Origin: Pyropia haitanensis
Taxonomy: Eukaryota; Rhodophyta; Bangiophyceae; Bangiales; Bangiaceae
Assembly (NCBI GenBank): GCA_008729055.1
Contig: SDUX01000005.1
Span: 1,620,875 to 1,684,874, forward strand
Length of the DNA stretch: 64,000 nucleotides
Direction: 5' to 3'
Below are positions 43,723 to 53,494 of the stretch, piece after piece (the stretch's first letter is position 1; each line of letters opens with the position of its first letter). Made by a program: the position numbers and the translations under genes. The notes under the pieces are model-generated. The model was given only the letters and a program-made list of their open reading frames with translations, did no database searches and was not told the DNA's origin.

Positions 43723-44758
43723 TCACTCGCCCGCCTTGGCCACCGCCGCCGCCTCCGCGGCCGCCGCCGCCTCCGCGTCAACGCGCCGCACCTCCTCCGC
43801 GAGGCGCCCCCACAGCGCCCCGTACACGGGCCCCGACCGGCCGTCCACGTCCCGCCGCACCGCCGCCAGCACCGCCGACGCGGCGGCGCCCGTGCCGACG
43901 CGGAACGCCGCCGCGGCCGGGTCCCCGCCGAGCCGCTCCGTCGCCGCCCGCACAATGACCGCGGCGACCTCGTCCGCGTCTTGCGCCTCGGCCGCGCGCA
44001 TCCGCTCGCCGAGGATGGCGACGTAGCGGTCGGTGAGGCGGCGGGTGCGGTCCAGGCCGTCCGCGTCGGCACCGCCGGCCGGCGTGCCGCCGTCGGCAGC
44101 ACCGTCGGCGGCGGCGCCGTCGGCGGCGGCACCGTCGGCGGCGCCACCGTCGGCCGCCGCCGCCGGCCGCACGTACCGGTTGGTAAAGGCGGTGCGGACG
44201 GGCCCCGGCGAGACGATGACGACCGACACGCCGTCGGGGGCGAGCGCGTAGCGGAGGCTCTCGAGGATGCCCTCGATGGCAAACTTGGAGCCGCTGTACA
44301 CGTCGGACAAGGGCACCGCCCGGGCGCCCGACGTGGAGCTGACCTGCACGACGACCCCCCCCCCCGGGCGCGCATCAGCGGCAGCGCCGCGCGGAGGACG
44401 CGGACGCTCCCCCACACGTTCACATCAAACACATCCCGCGCGGCGGCGAGCGGCACCGTCTCGATGGTGCCGGGCACGCCGTACCCCGCGTTGTTGACCA
44501 CCACATCCAGCCGCCCGCCGTGCGTGTCCCGCACGTGCCGCACCACCGCCGCGACCGACGCGTCCGACGCCACGTCCAGCGGCAGCACCTCCACGCCGGG
44601 GAGGGCGGTGAGGGCGGCGGGCGCCGCGGCGGGCGTGCGCATCGTCGCGAGCGTCGCCCAGCCGCCGGCGGCTGCAAACGCCGCGGCGGTGGCGGCGCCA
44701 ATGCCCGTCGAGCAGCCGGTGAGGAGCACCACGCGGGGGTGCTCGGGGGGGGGGGCAT
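43723..44758 (-). CDS. Short-chain dehydrogenase/reductase, two homopolymer frame breaks
   Basis: Classical SDR, about 345 residues. It shows VVLLTGCSTGIGAA (NAD(P)-binding TGxxxGIG), LDVASD, VVVNNAGYG (NNAG), FDVNVWG (Asn of the tetrad), VVVQVSSTSG (catalytic Ser) and DVYSGSKFAIEG (Tyr and Lys), then VSPGPVRTAFTN. This fits retinol- or 17-beta-hydroxysteroid-type SDRs; the substrate is unknown. A Gly/Ala/Asp insert and an Ala-rich C-terminus are extra. The start is probably ATG 44758, but an 11-base C run right after it puts the ATG out of frame. A second 11-base run (44355-44365) breaks the frame between NNAG and the catalytic Ser. Both runs need one added base. This is either a homopolymer miscall in a live gene or a recent pseudogene; I favour miscalls. 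Confidence 0.7.
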
Positions 44759-44931
44759 GGTCGGGTGGGGGGGGGGGGAACCGCACCGCCGCGCGCGCGC
44801 GAGAGGCGGGCGCCGGGGGGTAGAGCGGGCGGCGTCCAGTCCACCCCAACAGGGCGAGCGCGGCGCGGGGTCGACACGCAGCAACGGGCGGGGACCGCGG
44901 AGCAACGAGGGAAACACACGGAGGGGGGGAC

Positions 44932-45075
44932 GCGGAGCGGCACAGACACACACCGTGGGAGCAGGCGGAGCGGCACAGACACACACCGTGGGAGCAAGGC
45001 GGAGCGGCACAGACACACACCGTCGGCGCACGCGGAGCGGCACAGACACACACCGTCGGCGCAGGCGGAGCGGCG
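44932..45075. repeat. 33-bp minisatellite, 4 copies plus a partial
   Basis: Units begin at 44932, 44965, 44999, 45032 and 45065, with core GCGGAGCGGCACAGACACAC. It lies just upstream of the dehydrogenase gene and is not clearly coding. Confidence 0.8.
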
Positions 45076-46076
45076 GCGGCACACACCCACAGCGGGGTGC
45101 AAAACGGGCACGACGGGCGGCGTGGCGGCCGCCGTGGCGGGTCCCCCGCCGCGGCCACCGCGTGCGGCGGCAGCCGCGCCGGCCTTGATCCACGCCACCC
45201 GCGCCGCGGCCACGGCCGCCGCCGCCGCCGCGGCCGCCGCCGGCCGACGGGCGGCCGCCCCACCCGCGGCCGCCGCGGCCATGGCGGCCAGCAACGGCGG
45301 CACGCACCCCCCCCACACCCCCCCCCCTCCCCATCCCTTCCACCCCTTTCCCCCCCCCACCCCGCCCCCTGCGAGCCTCCCCACCACCACTGCCGTGACC
45401 GCCGCCGCCGCCGCCGCCACCGCCACCCGCCGCGCGGCGCGGCGCGCCCGCCAGCGGCGCGCGCCGCGGTGGCGGCGGCGGCGGCGGCCGCCGCCGCCGC
45501 CGCCGCCGCGCGTCTGCCGCGGCGCGGGCGGAGTGGGGGGGGGGGCGTTTGCCGGCCGCCGTGGCGGGTGGGGTGGCGCGGCTGGGCGGCGGGGGGGGGG
45601 GGGGTTGGCGGCCGTAGGGTGGGGGGGGGGGGGGGTGGGGGGGGGGGGGGGGGGTGCCGGCGGCGGTGGGCGCTGCCGCGGCGGCACCGCGGCGGCGTTT
45701 GAGGGGGGGGGGGGGTGGGCGGACGGCCTGTGCCCGCGCGCGGCGGGCGTCGCGGCCGACGCGCGCTCGCCGGCGGCACGGCCGGCTGCCGCGGCCGGGG
45801 GGTGCGTCTGGGCTCTGTTTGTGTGAGACACGGGACGGACGCGTCGCGCCGGTTTTTTTTTTTTTTTTTTTTTTTGTGCTTGGCGCGCGCTGGCGCGCGC
45901 CGCGCAGAGAGCGCGGCGGCCGCAGAGGGGACGCGTCCCCTATTGGCAGCGCCCGCCTGCTCGGCACAGCGCCACGCACTATCCCCCTGCCCCCCCCCCC
46001 CCCCTCCGCGGCCCCTCCCCCCCCCCCTCCACCCGCCCACCCCCCCCCCCTGCCCCTCCCCTTTTGCCGCCGCACC
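45076..46076. other. Gap with a 24-base T run
   Basis: Low-complexity GC triplets (45110-45700) and G/C runs are followed by a run of 24 T (45852-45875) and C runs near 45985-46050. No gene is supported. Confidence 0.5.
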
Positions 46077-46378
46077 TCAAATCGTGGGCGGCTCGCGGCG
46101 GCAGTGGGTGATATGCTGCGCCCGTGGCGGCGGCACCGCCGCCTCGAGCGCCGCCGCCGCCGCCGCCGTCAGGCGCGGCGTCGTCTGCCAGCCGCACCCC
46201 ACCGCGCGTGGCACGTGCGCGCACAGCGCCTTGTAGCTGGGCGCGGTCATTGGGAGGCACGTCAGCGCGTGGCGGCCGGCCTTGCCCGACCGGGCGGCGG
46301 CGGCCAGCGCGCGCGTTGGCGTGCACAGCCAGTCGAGGGTGTAGGCGTAGCGGGGCGCCTGGGTGTGGGGCGTGCCGG
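46077..46378 (-). pseudogene. 3' half of a small secreted Cys-rich protein gene, cut off by a CACTA transposon
   Basis: This minus-strand segment encodes GTPHTQAPRYAYTLDWLCTP... to the stop at 46077 and matches residues 97-196 of the intact protein encoded at 57194-57784. Shared features are LCTPTRAL, a Cys near TCLPM/RCVTM, GCGW[QE]TT and a Cys eight or nine residues before the end. Its 5' half lies at 53495-53783, on the far side of a 7,116-bp transposon. Joined across one copy of the target duplication, the two parts give 195 codons plus stop without a frame change. The gene is therefore broken only by the insertion. Confidence 0.85.
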
Positions 46379-46629
46379 CCCTACGGCGAAAATTCCAAGA
46401 TTTTCTGCAGTCTTCTTGTCTCGTCCTGGAGCACCTTCCGGCGTGGCTCTAGACCGGTGGTTCGACCTCACGATGACCTTCCAAGGGCGCTGTGCTGACT
46501 GTTCGGTTTGCCTGATGTACAGTTTCCTTCGATAGCACGCTGTGGTGTTAGTGACACCCAAGGGATGAATTTGACAGGGGGTCGGCACAGCAGTGCCGCA
46601 ACGAAGGAGGAGTCGCGTCTCCGCCGACC

Positions 46630-46690
46630 CGTTTTCCCGGATATCCCGCTTCACTTCCCGGATATCCAGGAAAAAACCCGGATCAGATGC
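46630..46690. repeat. Left subterminal GATATC repeats of the CACTA element
   Basis: Two copies of CCCGGATATCC-like sequence, about 22 bp apart, lie 250 bp inside the left end. The right end has GGGATATCC and TGATATCCGGG copies at 53355-53475. Such motifs serve as binding sites for CACTA element proteins; that role is inferred. Confidence 0.6.
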
Positions 46691-46776
46691 GACTTTGGTT
46701 GGCTGTCGTTCGCTCTCAGTGGGCTGGATCAGTGCTGCTTACAGACCGTCCGCATGCAACGTACATTTAGTAACTA

Positions 46777-46818
46777 CTAAGCAGCGTAGCGACGCGACTA
46801 CTTCGCTACGCTGCTTAG
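46777..46818. repeat. 16-bp perfect hairpin within the CACTA element
   Basis: The arms are CTAAGCAGCGTAGCGA (46777-46792) and its exact complement (46803-46818), with a 10-base loop, in an AT-rich stretch (46560-46990) unlike its surroundings. Confidence 0.7.
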
Positions 46819-47689
46819 CCACTGCTTCGTTAACGAGTTTCATTACAGTGTCATTGAAATTGGCTAGCTAGGATAAGGTAATGTTAAGTGTGCCTTTTTT
46901 AGCAATGTGCGCTAGTTCCACGTCGATTAGGTTGCTGTCCTAATTGGAACGTTAATATTCGTTTCTTAAAAATCAATTTGCTCTCAGCTCCCGCATTTTA
47001 TTCTACGGGAGGCTGGCCAAAAACGTGGCCTGGCGGCTGACTGCACCGCCCCGCACCAGCACCCCACGCGCAGCCACTCCACCCACCGAGCCCCCCCCTC
47101 CTCGCCTTCCCCCCTCGCCCCGCCCGCACCCACCTCTCTGACCACCGCTGGAGCCCCCCTCGGTCCGGCTCCCTGCCCGCGGGCAACAACCACCAGAAAC
47201 ACCGACAACACCAGCCGGTCCTCCCACCACAGTATCACGAGGCGTCCGGTTAGATAGGTGCTTTGACAAAAGCGCGCACGCCCCCCAACTCCCAACGCAC
47301 ACCCTCAGCCCCACCTCCTCTCCCTCCAGGGCCACGATGGCCCGCTCCAAGGCCCCCGGCGGTTGACGTGTCAGAGTCGCGCCGGGAGCCAGGAAACGGG
47401 CTGCCGCCCTACGGGCCGCCGCCAACAGCCGCAGGCGGTCCGCGGGGCCGTACCCGAGCCCCGCAGCCCCCACCACCCGTAGCTTGCCAATTACGCGACC
47501 CGGCGCCGGCACGGTCCGGCCGGCCGCCGACGAGGGAAGAAAAACCCCCCCCCGACCGCAGGTCCGGCGGCGGCCAGCCCCCCCACCCCCGCTGTGCAGC
47601 AACGAAAGCGGCGGCCGCCTTGGCGGGGCCAGCGGCGGCTGGGGGCGTGCCCCCAACGCCTGAGACGGCGGCAGGCCCAGCGGTAGTCC

Positions 47690-47900
47690 CCTTGGCGGGG
47701 GTGACGGGGGGGGGAGAGGGAACCCCGAGCCGGGGGCGGCGGTGGGCTCGATGACGGCCCCCTTGGCGGGGGTGACGGGGGGGGGGGAGGGAACCACGAG
47801 CCGGGGGCGGCGGTGGGCCCGGTGACGGCCCCCTTGGCGGGGATGGCGGGGGGGGGGGAGGGAACCTTGAGCCGAGCGCGGCGGCAGGGCTGGTGGCGCC
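47690..47900. repeat. 71-bp tandem repeat, about 2.7 copies
   Basis: The segment around CCTTGGCGGGGGTGACGG recurs at 47691, 47762 and 47833. It lies inside the CACTA element. A nearby minus-strand frame (47250-47500, GKLRVVGAAGLGYGPADR...) has protein-like composition, but I cannot identify it. Confidence 0.7.
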
Positions 47901-48109
47901 CGGATTGGTTGCGGTGGTGGGGGCGGGGGGAGGGCTCCCCGCGCCGGAGTCGGTGGCGGGCAGGAAAAGGGCGGGATGGCGGAGGTAGGCGAGGCTGCGG
48001 GGGAAGCTCCCTGGACGAGGGCCGCAGCGGCCGCCGCCGCCGCATGCAGGAGTTGAGAGTCTAGAGAAGAAGACCAGATCCACGGCAGAGACGGGGAGGA
48101 CAGAGTGGG

Positions 48110-48271
48110 TTAGTACGTGCGCGCAGCGACAACGAAGACGTGCCTCATCATGAGTAGAAATACTCCCCACACGACAATGACGAGGCCCACCCACGCGAAG
48201 ACGAAAAGAAACATACTCGCAGTGTGTCCGGTTGGCAGGAAACGACGCTGTGCACGGCGACGCGAAGGCAT
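48110..48271 (-). CDS. Possible small single-span membrane protein
   Basis: A 53-residue frame from ATG 48271: a basic start (MPSRRRAQRR), one strong hydrophobic span (MFLFVFAWVGLVIVVWGVFL) and a short tail. It lies within the CACTA element. It could equally be an exon of a captured host gene. There is no homologue I recognise. Confidence 0.3.
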   Translation of the reverse strand: MPSRRRAQRRFLPTGHTASMFLFVFAWVGLVIVVWGVFLLMMRHVFVVAARTY

Positions 48272-48624
48272 GACGCGACGGGGAATACGCCGTGGTTGGG
48301 GGTGTGGTAGGGATGCCGGCACATGCGCTGCGTGGATGTGACGGTAGGCGCGGGGGCGCGGGTGCGGAAGTGGAGGCATGGTCGCCGGTGCCCTGTTCGT
48401 GGGGGCCCTCAGCGAGTGCTCCGGAGCAGCCATTCGGCAGCGCTGTGGGGGGGGAGTGCTGGAGGGTGAGTCATGGTGGCGGATCTCGCCAGACGAACGT
48501 GTGTGGGGCCAGGATTGAGCGTCGGCTGAGCGCACCGGCACGGAGATCAGCCCACTTTGCACCCTGCGTGCAAATCTCGTTTATAGCTTCAAGCAACGTT
48601 AAATATGTTTGAGAACAGGCTCTT

Positions 48625-48710
48625 GACAGGAGTGGTCGGTAGCCCAGTCGGTAAAGCGGCGTGAGGTCAAGAGGGCCAGAGGGCGCTTCGATCTTCGCAC
48701 TCACAGCCCG
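48625..48710 (+). repeat. tRNA-derived SINE head or tRNA relic
   Basis: TAGCCCAGTCGG (48640-48651) fits the tRNA A box exactly, and GCTTCGATCTT (48685-48695) approaches the B box. I could not fold a full cloverleaf, so this is more likely a SINE head than a working tRNA gene. Confidence 0.4.
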
Positions 48711-48959
48711 TCTAGTTTTGTCCGTATACTTCAGCTCCTCAAGTTGGAGAGCGTTGGCATCGAAGCAGGGCAAGTCGTCATGCGTTCATATTATTGCTTT
48801 TCTTTTGTATTCTGTTCAAGCAGGGCCTTACGTCGACAGCACGCTTCCCCCGCGCCGCCCCGCCGTGGCGAGCGCCGTCGCCGCCCCTGCCGCCACGGCG
48901 GTGGCGACGTCGTCGCCGGCGTCCGCCCCCACCCCCCCCACCCCCCGGTGGCACCGTCG

Positions 48960-49980
48960 GCCATCTCCCCCCGCCGCCACCCCCCCACCGCCCCCACTCC
49001 CACTCCCCACAGGATGGGGCCGGCCTGCGCCTGCATGTAGGTTGGAAAAAACACCGTGGTCATGGCGAGCACCCCCGGCAGCGGGGCCTCCCCGCCCCCA
49101 TTCACCCAACATCCGACAGGAAGACGACGGTCAGGGGGCGGTGGCCATTGACGGTGGCGCGGAGCCGGGACAGCGTGGCCAGCACCCTGGGCGGGTGCTG
49201 GCCACCACGGCGGAGGCGTTCGGCGCAGGGGGGGGAGGTCGCCCCCGTCGGCAGCGGCGGCGGCGGCAGACAAGACGGTAGCAGCCGTGGCGTCCCGCCC
49301 CCCGCTCCGCCTCCGCTTCCCGTGCGCGTTGAGGGTGGGGCGCAGCCCACCCCCCTCCCCCCTCCCACCCCCCCCCCAAACACGCCCGCCTCCACCCCCG
49401 GCGGCACAGCCCCCAGCTCGGGCCGCCCCAGCAGCGCCCCCACCGCCCGCACAAATCCCCCCCCACCAAGGAACCCCTCCCCCACGGGTGAGGGGTCCCG
49501 CCACGCCATCCCCGACAGGACCGCCCCATACAGCGCCGCCGGTGTCCCTGCCGGCACCGCGTCCACACTCACCAGGCGGGTGCGGGCCATCGCAGCGCAC
49601 CCCGCCACCGCCGACAGGGCACAGGCCTTGCCTGTGGCGGGACCCCCCACGAGGAGGAGGGGGGATGTGGTCGTCGCCGCCGACAGGCGGAAGGAGGCCA
49701 GGACGGTGGCCAGCTGCGCGGACCGATGCGGGAGGGCCCGCGAGAGGGGCGCAAGCGCCGTGAGGAAGGTGGCGGTGGGGAAGGTGGGGGGTGGGCCCCC
49801 GCGTGGAGGGAGGGGGGGAGGGCTTCCAGACAGCGACAAAGTGGGAGATCGGGGAGGACGCATGGCGCCCGTTGGGGGAGGGCGGTGACGGGGGGGTGTG
49901 AAGGGGGGCGGGGGGGGCATGTGGGCGGCGGGGGCGGGACGTGGGCGGGAGGGGGGGGGCGTCGGAGTGGGGGTGGCCAC
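48960..49980 (-). pseudogene. Decayed ORC5-like (origin recognition complex subunit 5) fragment carried by the CACTA element
   Basis: The minus strand encodes LPHRSAQLATVLASFRL, then LLLVGGPATGKA (Walker A region, about 49661-49625), LVSVDAVPAGTPAALYGAVL, AERLRRG, VVFLSDVG and, after one frame shift, TTVFFPTYMQAQAGPIL. This is the order seen in ORC5: the RxxQ motif before Walker A, the VNCVE/TPRxLFE region, the AExLR segment after Walker B, LFLS(E/D), and FPxYT. ORC5 is an AAA+ subunit of the replication-origin complex. Here the last Walker A residue is Ala instead of Thr/Ser, the Walker B aspartate is lost, Gly-rich filler has expanded between motifs and the frame shifts at about 49105. It is most simply a captured and decaying gene piece. 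The start is not definable. Confidence 0.6.
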
Positions 49981-50159
49981 CGCCGCCGCGTTTGCGGCGG
50001 CGGCGGCAGCGGCGACGGCACAGGTTGCGGCGGCGAAGACGGCGGCGGCAGAGGCGGCTACCGCGGGCGCGGCGGCGGCAAAAGTGGCGGGGGTCGCCGC
50101 GTGGGCGGTGGGAAGGTCTCATTTTTAGGAAACGCGCCATAAAATTCGCTCTCAGGCCC

Positions 50160-53018
50160 TCACAAATTGCTAAAGGGCTGTCGAGAAAACAAGACGAAGT
50201 GCCTACCCTCTCTAAACAGCGTCCCTACTGGTGAACTCACTGCGAGTAGAGGAACATACTTGCGTGAACCCCCTAGTGACGAGAAGCACTCCATCTCCCG
50301 AAACTTTTCCGCAAACCCATACTTGCCGCTTCGGTCAGCCGACGACTTGACACACTCAATGTATGCGAATACCATGGGCTGGTCCATCAGCACCACAGCG
50401 TAGTGCAATGCCTCGCCGTAGCTCGTCCGACGGAAGACCTCCACAGCCCCGTTGCGCGCTTGCCGCCTATCTTCCGAGTCAATTGCGAGGAGCCAATTCC
50501 GTCGTCTCGCCTCCGATCGAAGCCGCGCTGACCCCGCGACGACGCCACTGCCCAGTTCGACACGGAAGTACTTCTTGGCCAGGATGACATCTGGTAATTC
50601 GCGAACGTCTTCCAGACGCAAGGCAGCCTTCATGTGCTCCAATTCCGTATCAGACAGTTCCTCTGGAGCAAGACTTGGAGGCAACAACATGACTTGAATA
50701 TCGTCATTCGACGGAAAGGCGTAGCTGCCCTTGGCAAGACCTGCACTAGCTGGGGTGCCAGTAGCGAACGCCCATTGACTTGGACAGTTTGTCTCACCAA
50801 ACGCCGTTAAGAGTTCAGCTTCATACTTTCTCGTTATCGCGTTCGTCAGAGCCATATGGGGACGACTTCTTGACCGAATCAGCGATGACAGGGTCCCGAT
50901 CGCTCGCTCAGTGGGGAATTGCCACCACACCCAGGCGGGACCACACGACATGAGGTTCGGAACTACGTCTAGCAAAATCGCTATAGGTAGGCGGCACAGG
51001 CTAAGTCGATCTGGTTGATGCCGGTAGACCTTGTCGTAAAATGTGGTACAGAAGTCCCGTAGGTTGGTTCTAATCGACGACACGTCGCTTCGGCTTAACG
51101 GTGTTGGTCGGAATAGAAGTCGGCACGCCAAACTTAAACACATAACCATGTTGAAGTACGCGTCAGGAAGTCGCCCCGCCAAGGTTGGCTGTGCTGTGCT
51201 CAAGATGAAGTACATCCAGTCCACAGCTTTGTACGACTTGTGGTGAAGGTTGACGTCTCGAAGAGCTCGAGCCTGTGCTCTGGGAACCGTTGCGCGAGCA
51301 CCCCGAATTTCACGACCGATCAATGCGGCGTGGGCTTGTGTCAGCGCGTACTCTTCTGTGCTGCCACCGGGCACAGTCCATCGCCCTGCAAACAAGTCCC
51401 ACAGCCTTGGGACAACATTCGATAAGATGAGGTGCATTGTATCGTATGGCACCAATGACGGACCTAATGACCGCAAATACTTGAGGTGTGGGTATCGTTC
51501 TTCGTCTTCTGTACTGGGGCAGCTCAATAGGGAGTGACCTTTGATGCCACAATTCTTGACCAGTTCTTCGACGGCGCTTCTTGGACCAGGCTCGCTGCGA
51601 AGACGGGCTACTTGGTTGACATTTGCGGCAAAGCCAGAGGTAGACCGCCGATCTTGCGATGGTTGGCCGATCGAAAATAGCGGCTGTCCGGTGTGAGGAT
51701 GCTTAGGCGGATAGTAGTACCTGGTACCTGAGTAGACGCCTTGAAAGTTTCGTAGCCGACCAGGCGTGCGCCCGCCGTTGCCCGTCATATTGAGCACTTT
51801 GTCTCCTGCCGGCATATCTGACGTGACCTGCAGAAGGTAGGCTCTCAGCGTGACGGTCTCATCAAGGCCAGCTACCTTCACGCCAGAAATTCCTTGCGAA
51901 AGTTGATTTAGCTCAGCTATGACGGGATGGAAAAACGATTCCAAGTCCGCCGGCTGGCCTGGTCCCGGCGTAACGCACAAGATCAGCTGGGATACGACCC
52001 GCGACCGCCGACTTGGCTCCAGGTTTAAGACCGTGACGACGATTGGCCAAGTGTCGAACCCTTGTTGCCTAAAAGCCTCGAAGCCATCGGTGGATAGGCT
52101 CAGCGCGATGTCGGTGTCAGCCGTGAAGTAGCCGTCAGCGACCAGCTTACGAAACGAAGACCCATCGTACCAATCCCTAATCTGGTCAATGGGCTTGGTG
52201 GCGGCTTCTCGCGCGCTTTTCATAGTCGTCAGCATCTCGCTGCCAAGTACAGGATCGACCACCATCGCTGTGAGCCAAGGGATAAGCGACCAATATGTGA
52301 CTTGCTTAATAGGGGCGCCAGCACTCGTCCGCCTAGGCGCCCCACACACTTGGCACTCTGAATCGGCCTCCTTAGTCCCTGCGTAAGCTTGGCAGCCCGC
52401 TGGACATGCATCGACCTTGGTGGTGTGAAGCTCAACCAGGCTGTTCACGAGCTGGTCGAGCGCCTCTGGAGTGCGACTGACAAGGTCGTGTCGGCGCTGT
52501 CGAAGCATGACCGCCGTAGCCTCCTTGGTTAGACCAAATTGAACTTTGTAAGTGTAGAAGACAACATCTTGTATGCTTGCTACAAAGGTCTCTACTGGTA
52601 CACGCACGCCATTGGCTGCCACGTTTTCCTGATAGGCAGGGGTCGACACAGGATCGTCAACGGCTTGTCCTCTTGGAATCTCCAGGCCACCTTGTTCTGG
52701 GTCAGACACATCCAAAGTAGCCTGTGACTCGTAAATTGGTCCAACCTGGTCACTATCGTCAGAGCTCGTTGACCCACTCGATTCGGGAGGGGTCATGCTA
52801 GCCTCTTCCGGAGATAAATAGTTGGGCGGCGACGCTTGCACGGCTGATTGGCCTGGAGCGTGAGGAATCCTCCCAATAGATGTACCACTGTCATCGGGAT
52901 CGGCCAATCTGCTCCGCTTGTGGGGGTTGTGGCGGAACCAGGTGGACCTGTGCACGGCCCGCCCGCCACATCTGACGCAGTGGCACTGGCGACTCGCGTC
53001 TTCTGCTTGTCCTGGCAT
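50160..53018 (-). CDS. CACTA (En/Spm) transposase, tnp2-like
   Basis: The protein has 952 residues, ATG 53018 (MPGQAEDAS), in one open frame. It begins with a Cys/His cluster (CHCVRCGG...RHNPH, 12-33). A CPAGC...CQVC cluster (205-225) is followed by PWLTAM and then DGYFTADTDIALSLSTDGFEA (295-315), whose Asp311 is a likely catalytic residue. It continues with WPIVVTVLNLEPSRRSR, FHPVIAEL and the long region typical of the plant tnp2/transposase_21 family. The transposase recognises the element's ends and cuts it out by a DDE mechanism. The frame has no stop or shift, so the copy may still be active. Confidence 0.85.
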   Translation of the reverse strand: MPGQAEDASRQCHCVRCGGRAVHRSTWFRHNPHKRSRLADPDDSGTSIGRIPHAPGQSAVQASPPNYLSPEEASMTPPESSGSTSSDDSDQVGPIYESQATLDVSDPEQGGLEIPRGQAVDDPVSTPAYQENVAANGVRVPVETFVASIQDVVFYTYKVQFGLTKEATAVMLRQRRHDLVSRTPEALDQLVNSLVELHTTKVDACPAGCQAYAGTKEADSECQVCGAPRRTSAGAPIKQVTYWSLIPWLTAMVVDPVLGSEMLTTMKSAREAATKPIDQIRDWYDGSSFRKLVADGYFTADTDIALSLSTDGFEAFRQQGFDTWPIVVTVLNLEPSRRSRVVSQLILCVTPGPGQPADLESFFHPVIAELNQLSQGISGVKVAGLDETVTLRAYLLQVTSDMPAGDKVLNMTGNGGRTPGRLRNFQGVYSGTRYYYPPKHPHTGQPLFSIGQPSQDRRSTSGFAANVNQVARLRSEPGPRSAVEELVKNCGIKGHSLLSCPSTEDEERYPHLKYLRSLGPSLVPYDTMHLILSNVVPRLWDLFAGRWTVPGGSTEEYALTQAHAALIGREIRGARATVPRAQARALRDVNLHHKSYKAVDWMYFILSTAQPTLAGRLPDAYFNMVMCLSLACRLLFRPTPLSRSDVSSIRTNLRDFCTTFYDKVYRHQPDRLSLCRLPIAILLDVVPNLMSCGPAWVWWQFPTERAIGTLSSLIRSRSRPHMALTNAITRKYEAELLTAFGETNCPSQWAFATGTPASAGLAKGSYAFPSNDDIQVMLLPPSLAPEELSDTELEHMKAALRLEDVRELPDVILAKKYFRVELGSGVVAGSARLRSEARRRNWLLAIDSEDRRQARNGAVEVFRRTSYGEALHYAVVLMDQPMVFAYIECVKSSADRSGKYGFAEKFREMECFSSLGGSRKYVPLLAVSSPVGTLFREGRHFVLFSRQPFSNL

Positions 53019-53344
53019 CGTGGCTTGTCCAGCACGCAGTGCACGTCGGAGGGACCTGCGGCGTCACAGCCGGGAACATGTCGCGACGCTTTTATAGAGT
53101 CTGCCCCCCCCCCCCCCTCCCCCAGCGCACTCAGAGCCCCTCTGCGTTCTCAGTCCCAGCCACTCGGCTCCCTTTGAAAGGCCAAACCAGAATCATCGGG
53201 AGCCGTGTAGGTCTCACTCTGGAACTTTCACAGAGGGCGCGTGACTCTTCCAGAACACTCGTGTCGCGACTGGAACATGCTGGTGACGCCCAGAAGCGTC
53301 CAGAAGACAGCCTCTCAACCAGTGAGCGGGCCCGATGAGATCCA

Positions 53345-53480
53345 AATAAACGGGATATCCATCAATTTCCGTGATCTCCGGGTTTGATGATCCCCAGACG
53401 GCGCCCGACCGGGTCAGAAAAAACGGGATATCAATCAATTTCCGTGATATCCGGGTTAGAAATGCTGGATATCCCGATTA
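53345..53480. repeat. Right subterminal repeats of the CACTA element
   Basis: Two 33-bp direct copies of AACGGGATATC..ATCAATTTCCGTGAT.TCCGGG (about 53347 and 53425) plus a third half copy occur next to the right terminal inverted repeat. Confidence 0.8.
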
Positions 53481-53494
53481 TTTCCGCCGTAGGG

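Larger units (their letters stand above)
46379..53494 (-). mobile_element. CACTA (En/Spm)-type DNA transposon, 7,116 bp
   Basis: The ends are inverted repeats: CCCTACGGCGAAAAT reading in from the left and CCCTACGGCGGAAAT reading in from the right. The 3-bp target duplication CGG lies at 46376-46378 and 53495-53497; a 3-bp duplication is usual for CACTA elements. Subterminal copies of a GATATC-centred motif (CCCGGATATCC type) occur at 46636-46675 and 53355-53475. It encodes a tnp2-type transposase on the minus strand (50160-53018) and carries an ORC5-like fragment and other unassigned sequence in between. It interrupts a small secreted-protein gene of the same orientation. Confidence 0.9.

Noticed and set aside
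43437..46040. 867-residue minus-strand open frame
   Set aside because: Only the part from about 44760 down encodes the dehydrogenase. The rest is compositional Pro/Arg from GC triplets and a minisatellite.
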